Shown here one piece after another: positions 15,608 through 23,874 of a stretch of 33,248 nucleotides of DNA (its first letter is position 1; every line of letters starts with the position of its first letter). The notes under the pieces are model-generated. The model was not told where the DNA came from and did no database searches. It saw nothing but the letters and a program-made list of their open reading frames with translations. The DNA is from Elusimicrobiota bacterium (GTDB lineage Bacteria; Elusimicrobiota; Elusimicrobia; Elusimicrobiales; UBA9959): the NCBI GenBank assembly GCA_012517235.1, contig JAAYVI010000068.1, forward strand, positions 1-33,248, read 5' to 3'. Both the position numbers and the translations under genes were made by a program.

Positions 15608-15777
15608 GGCAAAAAAAGATGATTAGAGGATTGGAAGATTGGATGATTGGCAAAAAAAGCGAGCTTGCGTTTTCGAACCGAAAAATATAATACGACAGAT
15701 GTAAAGAGTATAGTCGTACGAAAAAGCTTTCGGCGGTTTTGAAGACGGCCCGTAGGATTGGAAGATTGGATAATTAG
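15608..15777. repeat. Intergenic micro-repeats and nested inverted repeats upstream of folE
   Basis: GGCAAAAAAAG occurs at 15608-15618 and 15649-15659. A 24-bp motif starting AGGATTGGAAGATTGGAT occurs at 15627-15650 and 15754-15777 with two mismatches and is itself built of 7-8-nt GATTGGA units. Between them lie nested inverted repeats: CCGAAA (15678-15683) with TTTCGG (15728-15733), enclosing TACGAC (15691-15696) with GTCGTA (15713-15718). No gene is supported here. Confidence 0.65.
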
Positions 15778-15817
15778 AAAGTAAATTTGAAAAAATAAGG
15801 ATAGACGAACATTTAAT

Positions 15818-16363
15818 ATGATTGAAAAAGAAATAAAATCGATACTTTATAAAATAGGCGAAAATCCGAATAGAGAAGGTTTGATTAAAACTCCGCAAAG
15901 AGTGGCCAAAGCTTACGGCGAAATAATGTCGGGATATAATGCCGATATGGACAAAATATTTAACGGAGCTTTTTTCAAAGTAAATTACAAAGAAATGGTA
16001 ATAGTCAAAGACATAGATTTTTATTCCGTATGCGAGCATCATATGCTGCCTTTTATGGGTAAGGTTCATGTGGCTTATATGCCGAAAGGTCTCATAGTAG
16101 GCCTTTCCAAGATACCGAGAATAGTCGAAGTTTTTTCAAAAAGGCTTCAAATTCAAGAAAGATTAACCGTTCAAATAGCGGATCTTTTGTACAAAAAACT
16201 TAAGCCCAAAGGAGTCGGAGTTATAATAGAAGCAAGACATTTATGCATGACTATGAGAGGGGTTAAAAATCAAACTTCTACCGCGGTAACAAGCTCAATG
16301 TTAGGCTGTTTTGAAAAAGATCCGAAAATAAGAAGCGAATTCTTATCCCATATAAGGAAATAA
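15818..16363 (+). CDS. folE: GTP cyclohydrolase I (type IA)
   Basis: The 181 residues are the usual length of the core enzyme. It converts GTP to 7,8-dihydroneopterin triphosphate, the first step of tetrahydrofolate synthesis, in a cytoplasmic decamer. The zinc ligands are present: Cys72 and His75 in CEHHMLPF, and Cys143 in RHLCMTMRG. The N-terminal NREGLIKTPQRVAKAY and the KIPRIVEVFSKRLQIQERLT segment are also conserved. AAGGAT lies upstream of the ATG. The other folate genes lie 8 kb away on the minus strand (folP and folK-folC). Confidence 0.97.
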   Translation: MIEKEIKSILYKIGENPNREGLIKTPQRVAKAYGEIMSGYNADMDKIFNGAFFKVNYKEMVIVKDIDFYSVCEHHMLPFMGKVHVAYMPKGLIVGLSKIPRIVEVFSKRLQIQERLTVQIADLLYKKLKPKGVGVIIEARHLCMTMRGVKNQTSTAVTSSMLGCFEKDPKIRSEFLSHIRK

Positions 16364-16407
16364 ATATCTTTATTTTTTTCTTCTAATATATTAAAATTTT
16401 TTGAGAT

Positions 16408-16923
16408 ATGAAAAATAAAAATTTACTTTATATTATAATTATCGTTTCTTTAACCGCCGGATTTTGGTCGGCTAAGGAAATATATTCCAAAATTAAACTT
16501 CACCTATACGGCGACAGCATAGAAATAAATCCCAAACCGGAACACATAATAGCCAAAGAAGAAGAAAAAACTTCGGTGAAATCCGATTCGGAAACCCCAA
16601 AGGAAAATCCGATAACTGCTGTAGAAGAAAAACTCCCTGAAGCCGCAAAGCCTCAACAGGAAGAAATCAATAAAGAAACCAAACCTAAAGCCGTAAAAAC
16701 AGTTTTTAAATATAAAAATAAGAAAGCAAAAAAGGTTTCTCTTTCCGGTTCTTTTATGAAATGGAAAGAAAAACCGATGAAACTTAAAGACGGGCAATGG
16801 GAAATAGAAGAATATATACTTCCCGGAAGTTATTTTTATCATTTCATAGTAGACGGTAAAAAAACATTGGATCCGCAAGCGCCTAAAACGCCTTTGGGGG
16901 AGTCTCTGGTAGCGGTAAAATAG
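16408..16923 (+). CDS. Membrane-anchored protein with C-terminal glycogen-binding (AMPK1/CBM48-like) domain
   Basis: It has 171 residues. Residues 5-22 form a membrane anchor (NLLYIIIIVSLTAGFWSA). Residues about 30-95 are a charged Glu/Lys/Pro linker. Residues about 98-165 match the AMPK-type glycogen-binding domain: KKAKKVSLSGSFMKWKEKPM, LKDGQWEIEEYILPGSYFYH, FIVDGKKTLDPQAP. The aromatic and Trp positions used for sugar contact in this fold are present. There is no catalytic domain. It probably binds an alpha-glucan-like ligand or a protein partner in the periplasm. It lies just upstream of the giant Kelch/FN3 gene. Confidence 0.85.
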   Translation: MKNKNLLYIIIIVSLTAGFWSAKEIYSKIKLHLYGDSIEINPKPEHIIAKEEEKTSVKSDSETPKENPITAVEEKLPEAAKPQQEEINKETKPKAVKTVFKYKNKKAKKVSLSGSFMKWKEKPMKLKDGQWEIEEYILPGSYFYHFIVDGKKTLDPQAPKTPLGESLVAVK

Positions 16924-16948
16924 CTGCGTCCATTTAACAAATATTTAA

Positions 16949-16954
16949 TATAAT
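16949..16954 (+). promoter_or_regulatory. Consensus -10 element before the giant Kelch/FN3 gene
   Basis: A perfect TATAAT lies exactly 6 nt before the ATG at 16961, with no Shine-Dalgarno between them. This is the same geometry as at dtd and suggests a leaderless transcript. No clear -35 hexamer is seen. Confidence 0.45.
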
Positions 16955-16960
16955 ATTAAC

Positions 16961-19900
16961 ATGCTTTTTCTAAAATATATTTTGATGAAACGCCAAATGA
17001 AAAAAAGGATTTTATTTTCATTTTTATTTTTAGAGGTTTTGCTTTTTTCAAATGTTAACGCTTTTTATCTGAGGCAAGGCAATGCCGTAGGACTTATGCC
17101 AAACGGAAACTTTGTTTCTTGCGGAGGCTGGGTCTGCTCAGGGGCATCTCCCAACGAATGCTCGGTTTACTCTCAAACCAATTCTTGCGAAATTTATTCT
17201 ACGACGGTAAGCGCTTACTCTCCGATAGCATCGATGAATGTCTCAAGATCTTCTCACACCCTGACGGTTTTATCGGACGGAAGAATATTGGTAACCGGAG
17301 GATATTCGAATACCGGAGCAATTCTTCAAAGCGTAGAAGTATATGACCCCAATTCTTCGCCTCCTTTAGGAACATGGACGAACTTAGGAAATATACTTTC
17401 GGTTCCGCGAGGCGGTCATAGCGCCACATTGATACCTCGCGGCCCAAATGCCGGCAATGTCCTTATATGCGGAGGCCAAAACGCCGCCGCGGGCGTATCC
17501 AGTACTTGCGACATATTCGTAACGGCTTCAAATACGATAAATGCCGGACCTTCTATGAATGCGGCCCGTCAAGCGCATACTACGTCCATAATGCCAAACG
17601 GTAAAATATTTTTTTCCGGGGGATTAAATTCTACCAATATTTCGGCTGCGCTAAGCTATAATATTTCTCAGGAAATATACGACCCCGTATCTAATAGTTT
17701 TACTCCGGCAAATTCTTTAATGGAAGGCAGAGCTTTTCATAATGCGGTAACTTTAAATAACGGGAATGTTTTGATAATAGGCGGATACAACTACGTAAAT
17801 CAAAGAGATATTTACTCCAAAGATAAAAGAGGCCCCGCCTATATGGAAGGTCTCGACGACGTACAGACAAGACAGAACCAGGGGACTCAGGGATATCTGG
17901 AAACATTCGAAATGTTTGACCCTAACGGAGCCAGAGTAACTATAAACTCTTTAAGCTATGGGACCTTGCCTTATAGAGTATCAAAATCCGCTACGATACT
18001 AAAAAATGACGGCACGGTTAATTTGGTCGGAGGTTACGGGAATATCCCCGTAACTTACGGACAGCCGCCGAATTTGCAAATACAACCGGGATCTTTTATA
18101 AACACCAATAACACTACCGGAATAATAACGGGCGGTAATATAACTTTTCAGCCTCAATCCGATATTCTGCTTTCGAGAAAACAAGCGGAAGGCCGTTTGG
18201 TAGAATCGGATTTTTTCTTTGCTCCGAAAGATACCAGATATATAACTCCGTCGATAAGTCTTGAAAATGTCAAAGTATTCATAGGAGAATCCACATCCAC
18301 ATTGGATTCGCAAGCCGTAGTTTGCGTCAAGGCCGGAGACTGCGGATGGTTAGCCGTTAAAGGCGTGGATTTAACATTAAACAATCCGGGCAATATATCT
18401 ACGGCTTATGTCACATGGGATCCTATCAGCGTCACCGATTCCAATAATATAACGATAGCGAGCGGAAAATATACTTGGACCGGGCCTATGGATTCCGGAC
18501 AAACTAAAACTTTAATAGTTACTTCTACGATTTCTTTCACCGCAAATTTCGAAATACCGGAAATATATATAGGACATAATGTATACGGCACATTGACAAT
18601 AAACAATGCCCAGATATCAGACGATTTATCTATGTATATGATGTCTCTTTCGGATATTTATAATGTAAACATACCTACGACCACAATAACACAAACCATA
18701 ACTCCGGAAGGAATAAGAAAAGGACTTTTAACCGTAACATTGGGACCTTTAAATATAGCGGGCCAAACAATACAAAGTTCTACCGAAGGAGTATTATATT
18801 CTACAAATACCAATCCGGCCGGAGACATAATGACCGGACTTATGGGAAGATTGATATTTACTTCCGACGGTTTGGATTTGACCGGCGTAAGAGATCTGGC
18901 GGTATCAAACGACGATTTGACGCCCAATTACGAAGTAGGAGAATCTACAATAGTAGTAAGACAGATGATAATGAGCCCGAGATACGGCTTCTCTCCTCTT
19001 CAATCGGCTTTTATAGACAATACTTACGGTTTCGATCCTGTATTCGATAACTCCGGAGTTCTTACTCCGGCCACAGATATGTTTTTCTCTTCCGGTCTAA
19101 ATTGCGAATATAATCCGTCTAACGATTGTCTGAGAAGTAATAAGGTTTTTAGGCCTTACTCATGGGAGAGCGTATATGTGGAGCAGTTTTATCAAGAATG
19201 GCCGAGCAATAATATAAAATTAAATCAAAAAAGAGCGAAACACACATCTACCGCTTTACCGAACGGTTCGGTTCTCGTATGCGGAGGTACCGACGGAATA
19301 AAGACATTGCAGTCATGCGAATTATTTGATCCTAAAACCGAACAATTCGTGTATACAAGTTCCATGACAATACCGCGCTCCAACCATACCGCCACATTAT
19401 TATCCAACGGCACGGTACTGATAGCGGGGGGGACATGGAACGACGGTATGTATTCGGTGGTATTATCCAGCGCGGAAATTTATTATCCTGACACAAAAAG
19501 ATTTGTGCCTACTTCTCAAATGAATACAGGCAGAATGCTTCACAGCGCTACGCTTTTGGCCGACGGTAATGTTTTGGTCGTAGGAGGAGCGGTTAACGGA
19601 GGATATGCCAATTACGGAGAAGTTTATATAAGCAGCGCCGCAAGATGGGAAACGACTCAAAATAGCGCGGCCGCAAATAATAGACAGGAACATACCGCCA
19701 CTTTCATGAAAAACAATAGAGTTTTAATAGCGGGCGGACTAAACGGAAGCATAGCTTTGAATACGGCTTACAGTTATAATCCGGCTAATAGAAGTTTTAC
19801 CGCCGCCGCATCCATGTCCACCAGAAGAGCGGGGCATACGGCCAATCTGCTTAAAGACGGAAGAGTTTTGGCAATAGGCGGTTCCGACGGCAATCAAGCT

Positions 19901-22831
19901 TTAGATACGGTAGAGTGGTACAGATATGAAACAAATTCATGGACAACACCGTTGAATCCTTATAGTCTGCCGGTGAGAATGCTTTCCAAAAAACACAATC
20001 ACAGAACGGTTTTGCTTCCCAACGGAAAAGTTTTAATAACAGGCGGAGAAAATCCGGGACTTAGAACGACTTTTGCCGAAATGTATAATGTGGATTTCCC
20101 GACTTTTACTTTACACGGAATTATTCCGGTAAGACAGCTGCATACTTCGGTAATAACTTCAAGCGGTATGGTAATGAATATAGGCGGCTTTGACGGTCAA
20201 AACTATTTGGACAGCGTAGATTATAAATACTTTTCCTCTTATCCCGACGCCGAAGGATATTCGACTACTTTTAGAAGAAGACCTATCATATCCACGGCCA
20301 CATTATTCGTAGACAGAGGCGAAAATTTAACTTTAATGAGTTCGGCCACAAACTTTCATTCTATGGGAGAAGCCGGTACAGGTCTGGCCGGGGGAAAAAG
20401 TTCTTCTCATTTTCAGCCGAGAATATATTTAAGCGCGGTAGACAATCCTTCAAGCTTTCTGGTAGATCTCACTACCAGAATATACGGCGGATTAAATACT
20501 TCATGGGAAAAGACCTTATCGTCTATGACTATAACCATGCCGTCTAATCCGGGAGAACTTCCATACGGCTGGTATTATCTATATGCGGTTTCAAACGCTC
20601 AGTTTTCCGAAGGTTATCTGATTCAAGTAACTACTCCAAGACCCAAAGGACAAATAGTTAATTTTTCAGCCGGAGCCATAACGACTTATTCGGTTACCTG
20701 GAGCTGGAATTTGGGTTCTTTGAGCGGCGCTGAAGGGTATGCGGTATTTTCTTCCAGCAATAATGTTTTTATTTCTACTCATGCTTTAAACGACCCGGCA
20801 ACTTTTATTCACGGCGGCCTACAAGCCAATACACCTTCTTCATTAAAAGTAACCGGATATAATTTCGGCGGATACGGCTCGCCTTTAATACAATCGGCTA
20901 CGGTTTATACTTATGCCAATAGACCTATAAATTTGGCGATAGCCAAATCCGGATTTAACTCGATAGAATTAGAATGGGCTCCCAACGGTAATTCAGATAT
21001 GACTCCTTATGAAGTTTCTTTGGCGGAAGAAGATCCTACTTTTACCACCGGAGTATCGACTCCCGTTCCGTTTAGCAATAATCATATAACTACCTCGACG
21101 GTAATATCTTCTTTAACTCCCAATAAGAATTATTACTTCAGAGTAAGAGCCAGAAACGGGGACGGAGTAAATACGGCATACGATCCGGATTTTGCCGGAG
21201 GAACTCCCGTTTCTACTATCACGGTGGCGGCAATAACAAACTTGGGAGGGACGGCATTATCCGTATCGCAGATTTACTGGTCATGGGACTCGGCGCCGGG
21301 AGCAAGCGGTTACGAAGTTTACGATGTCACTTCGGGCACCGATACCGCGGTTTATATAGGATCTACGAGCGTAAACAACTATATACAAAACGGAATATCT
21401 ACCAATACTATGACTATGGTGGAAGTGAGAGCTTTTAGAACCATAGGTATGAATACGGTTTACGGGCCTTTTGCTATTTCTCCGGAAGTATCTTCTTTGG
21501 CCGCGGATCCTTTGCCGGGAGTTCCTAATTCTTATATAAATGTCACGACGGGCAGTCTGACATTGAATTGGATTTCCAACGGAAATCCTCCTTATACCGA
21601 ATACGTAGTCGCTTTTTCCACTACCAATTTCGCTCCGAACACGGAAACATCTATTTATAAGGTAATAGCGACAAGTTATACCGTATATAATCTAAAACCG
21701 AATTATCCTTATAATGCGGCCATAGGAGCTTTAAACGGCGACGGGATAATGTCATCTACAATAACATTCGGCCTAAAATATACTTTAGCCAGACCGCCCG
21801 TAACCGTAAAACCTTCAAAAATATCTTTATCCGGAGTTTATTTGACATGGGATAATCAAGATAATTCCGGAGATACATATTACAGAATAAGGGTAAGTAC
21901 CGATATAAATATGACGCCTTACACCATACCTTACGGCGCAAGTTTTACGGATAAATTTAAAGGAAATTCTTTCGACATATCCGGGCTATGGACAAATACG
22001 ACTTACTATATAGACGTAACCGGCATAAATATGGAAGGAATAATGACGGCTTCCGTAAGAGCCACTCCAAATCCCGTAACGCTTTCGGGTCCGTCGGGGG
22101 CGCCGCCGTTGTCGGTAGGAGGAACTTCCGATCCTACAAAGGATGTGGTAGTGCAGGGAGTATTGCCGCCGGATCCTTTTATATTGCCCGACACAAGACA
22201 AATTACCCTAACCATACCTTCGGGTTCTTTTGAAAAAGAAACAGCCGTGGCAATATCGAGCTCCGCGGAGAATAATTGCGGCTGGCTATCCGAAGGAAGT
22301 CATTCCATAGCCTTTAAGGTCTTTTCGGATTCTCAGCCCAAAGAGCCGGTAACTCTTAAATTCAACTATACTTATAACGAAGCCTATGCTTCCACAAACG
22401 GCATAGACATAAACAGAAACAAAATCGTTCTGGCAAGACACAATCCTCAAACCGGACAATGTATACCTCTTGAAACCAAAGTGGATCAAGGCAATAGAGA
22501 AATAACGGCCAGATTAAACCATTTCAGTTTCTTCCAGCTTATGGTTTATAATCCGGCTAATAATCTTAATAATGTAAGAATTTTTCCGAATCCTTTCTAT
22601 CCCAATAAAGGACAAGGGTATGTTACATTTAAGGATATGCCGGCCGGAGCAAAATTATCGATTTATTCTCTAAGCGGCGATTTAATTTATGAAACCGTTT
22701 CAAACGGTTCCGGAAACGCTTATTGGGAAGGGAGAAATAAAAAAGGTTTTTATGTCGGAAGCGGCGTATATTTATGCGTAGTAAAATCTTCCGCGGGTAA
22801 AAAAGTATTTAAACTGGCGGTGGAAAGATAA
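16961..22831 (+). CDS. Giant secreted Kelch/fibronectin type III protein with FlgD/T9SS-like C-terminal domain
   Basis: It has 1956 residues. A signal peptide covers about residues 13-35 (MKKRILFSFLFLEVLLFSNV). A first block of about six Kelch repeats spans about 38-365 (units like SHTLTVLSDGRILVTGG). A beta-rich domain follows at about 430-700. A second block of seven Kelch repeats spans about 750-1090 (HTATLLSNGTVLIAGG and similar), enough for one seven-bladed propeller. A domain at about 1100-1225 resembles the C-terminal domain after galactose-oxidase propellers (RPIISTATLFVDRGENL ... YGWYYLYAVSNAQFSEGY). Five fibronectin type III-like domains lie at about 1230-1700. The last 85 residues (VRIFPNPFYPNKGQGYVTF ... 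GVYLCVVKSSAGKKVFKL) match FlgD-Ig/type A sorting domains. It is likely a cell-surface adhesin or carbohydrate-binding protein; no catalytic residues were identified. The start could instead be ATG 16985 or 16997. Confidence 0.85.
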   Translation: MLFLKYILMKRQMKKRILFSFLFLEVLLFSNVNAFYLRQGNAVGLMPNGNFVSCGGWVCSGASPNECSVYSQTNSCEIYSTTVSAYSPIASMNVSRSSHTLTVLSDGRILVTGGYSNTGAILQSVEVYDPNSSPPLGTWTNLGNILSVPRGGHSATLIPRGPNAGNVLICGGQNAAAGVSSTCDIFVTASNTINAGPSMNAARQAHTTSIMPNGKIFFSGGLNSTNISAALSYNISQEIYDPVSNSFTPANSLMEGRAFHNAVTLNNGNVLIIGGYNYVNQRDIYSKDKRGPAYMEGLDDVQTRQNQGTQGYLETFEMFDPNGARVTINSLSYGTLPYRVSKSATILKNDGTVNLVGGYGNIPVTYGQPPNLQIQPGSFINTNNTTGIITGGNITFQPQSDILLSRKQAEGRLVESDFFFAPKDTRYITPSISLENVKVFIGESTSTLDSQAVVCVKAGDCGWLAVKGVDLTLNNPGNISTAYVTWDPISVTDSNNITIASGKYTWTGPMDSGQTKTLIVTSTISFTANFEIPEIYIGHNVYGTLTINNAQISDDLSMYMMSLSDIYNVNIPTTTITQTITPEGIRKGLLTVTLGPLNIAGQTIQSSTEGVLYSTNTNPAGDIMTGLMGRLIFTSDGLDLTGVRDLAVSNDDLTPNYEVGESTIVVRQMIMSPRYGFSPLQSAFIDNTYGFDPVFDNSGVLTPATDMFFSSGLNCEYNPSNDCLRSNKVFRPYSWESVYVEQFYQEWPSNNIKLNQKRAKHTSTALPNGSVLVCGGTDGIKTLQSCELFDPKTEQFVYTSSMTIPRSNHTATLLSNGTVLIAGGTWNDGMYSVVLSSAEIYYPDTKRFVPTSQMNTGRMLHSATLLADGNVLVVGGAVNGGYANYGEVYISSAARWETTQNSAAANNRQEHTATFMKNNRVLIAGGLNGSIALNTAYSYNPANRSFTAAASMSTRRAGHTANLLKDGRVLAIGGSDGNQALDTVEWYRYETNSWTTPLNPYSLPVRMLSKKHNHRTVLLPNGKVLITGGENPGLRTTFAEMYNVDFPTFTLHGIIPVRQLHTSVITSSGMVMNIGGFDGQNYLDSVDYKYFSSYPDAEGYSTTFRRRPIISTATLFVDRGENLTLMSSATNFHSMGEAGTGLAGGKSSSHFQPRIYLSAVDNPSSFLVDLTTRIYGGLNTSWEKTLSSMTITMPSNPGELPYGWYYLYAVSNAQFSEGYLIQVTTPRPKGQIVNFSAGAITTYSVTWSWNLGSLSGAEGYAVFSSSNNVFISTHALNDPATFIHGGLQANTPSSLKVTGYNFGGYGSPLIQSATVYTYANRPINLAIAKSGFNSIELEWAPNGNSDMTPYEVSLAEEDPTFTTGVSTPVPFSNNHITTSTVISSLTPNKNYYFRVRARNGDGVNTAYDPDFAGGTPVSTITVAAITNLGGTALSVSQIYWSWDSAPGASGYEVYDVTSGTDTAVYIGSTSVNNYIQNGISTNTMTMVEVRAFRTIGMNTVYGPFAISPEVSSLAADPLPGVPNSYINVTTGSLTLNWISNGNPPYTEYVVAFSTTNFAPNTETSIYKVIATSYTVYNLKPNYPYNAAIGALNGDGIMSSTITFGLKYTLARPPVTVKPSKISLSGVYLTWDNQDNSGDTYYRIRVSTDINMTPYTIPYGASFTDKFKGNSFDISGLWTNTTYYIDVTGINMEGIMTASVRATPNPVTLSGPSGAPPLSVGGTSDPTKDVVVQGVLPPDPFILPDTRQITLTIPSGSFEKETAVAISSSAENNCGWLSEGSHSIAFKVFSDSQPKEPVTLKFNYTYNEAYASTNGIDINRNKIVLARHNPQTGQCIPLETKVDQGNREITARLNHFSFFQLMVYNPANNLNNVRIFPNPFYPNKGQGYVTFKDMPAGAKLSIYSLSGDLIYETVSNGSGNAYWEGRNKKGFYVGSGVYLCVVKSSAGKKVFKLAVER

Positions 22832-23874
22832 TGGTAAAAAATTATAACCATACTTCCGGTAAAGCGATTAAATACGCTTTTTTGCCGCTTATATTTTGCT
22901 TTTCTTTTGCTTTGGCCGAAGAGCCGCCCCAATATTTTTCTCAACAGGCAAGGGGGATAACAAGCGCCGACTTTCTAAATTTAGATGTCAGCCCAAGAGC
23001 TTCGGCCATGGGCGGAGCTCAAAGCGCGGTAGCGGAAGATATTTCCGCCATACACTCAAATCCCGCAGGACTTGTGCAAATTTCAAGATTGTCCGCTATG
23101 TTTATGAGAAGCCAATATGTGGCCGATATTAATTATCAGTATGCGGCTTACGCGCATAGACTTTCCTTCGATTCCGTAATAGCGGGTTCAATCCTAATGA
23201 CGGACATAGGCAGCATAGACAATACCGATATTTCCGGAAATAAGCTCGGCACTTTTTCGCCTCAAGATCAAGTATTTACTTTATCCTATTCAAAAGGCAT
23301 CATAGAATTTTCCGACAAAGATACCGACGTATCGATGGGAATAGCTTACAAATATATAAATTCTAAAATTTTAAACAAAGCAAAAGCCACCGCATTCGAT
23401 TTCGGCGTAATGACTTATAATTTTACCGCCATACCTTATAAGCTAAGCATACTTATGCAGAATTTGGGCAGCGGTTTGAGATATGACCAAGAATCCGTTC
23501 CCACTCCTTTGACTTTCAAAATAGGAGCCAGCATAAACCCCTTTAAAAACTTAATGTTTGCCACGGATGTCGTTATGCCCAAAAACAACAGCTCTTATTT
23601 CTGCATAGGCGCGGAAATATCCAGTCAAACCAACGAACAAACCAGATTTGCCGTAAGAGGGGGAATAAATACTCTAAGGATGAAAGACAAAGTCGGAGGC
23701 GCAAATTTCGGTTTGGGTATGGTTCTTAAATTCTTTTCAATAGATTATGCTTTTGTTCCTATGGGCGATTTGGGAACCACTCACAGAATTTCTCTCACTT
23801 TCGATTTTCCTAATAAATCGCCGGTTTTTGAGAGAAAAGACAGATCCATATACTCCAAAATCTCGGATAAATAA
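22831..23874 (+). CDS. PorV/PorQ (UPF0164)-like outer-membrane beta-barrel protein
   Basis: It has 347 residues. A signal peptide (IKYAFLPLIFCFSFALA) precedes the family signature FLNLDVSPRASAMGGAQSAVAEDISAIHSNPAGL (quoted in pieces: DVSPRASAMGGA, then SAIHSNPAGL). The rest is a series of alternating amphipathic strands ending in aromatic-rich segments (KFFSIDYAFVPMGDLGTTHRI SLTF), as in FadL-like PorV barrels. In Bacteroidota, PorV takes part in type IX secretion by shuttling cargo with C-terminal sorting domains. The ATG overlaps the stop of the giant Kelch/FN3 gene by one base (TAATG), so the two are translationally coupled, which supports a shared export or anchoring role. This is inference. 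Confidence 0.83.
   Translation: MVKNYNHTSGKAIKYAFLPLIFCFSFALAEEPPQYFSQQARGITSADFLNLDVSPRASAMGGAQSAVAEDISAIHSNPAGLVQISRLSAMFMRSQYVADINYQYAAYAHRLSFDSVIAGSILMTDIGSIDNTDISGNKLGTFSPQDQVFTLSYSKGIIEFSDKDTDVSMGIAYKYINSKILNKAKATAFDFGVMTYNFTAIPYKLSILMQNLGSGLRYDQESVPTPLTFKIGASINPFKNLMFATDVVMPKNNSSYFCIGAEISSQTNEQTRFAVRGGINTLRMKDKVGGANFGLGMVLKFFSIDYAFVPMGDLGTTHRISLTFDFPNKSPVFERKDRSIYSKISDK

Noticed and set aside
15627-15777. CRISPR-like array of GATTGGA repeats
   Set aside because: Repeat units are only 7-8 nt, with two 24-bp copies, no regular spacers and no cas genes.
15623-16069. 148-aa minus-strand frame overlapping the start of folE
   Set aside because: It is antisense to folE and to the micro-repeat region, with no ribosome binding site and no recognisable domain.
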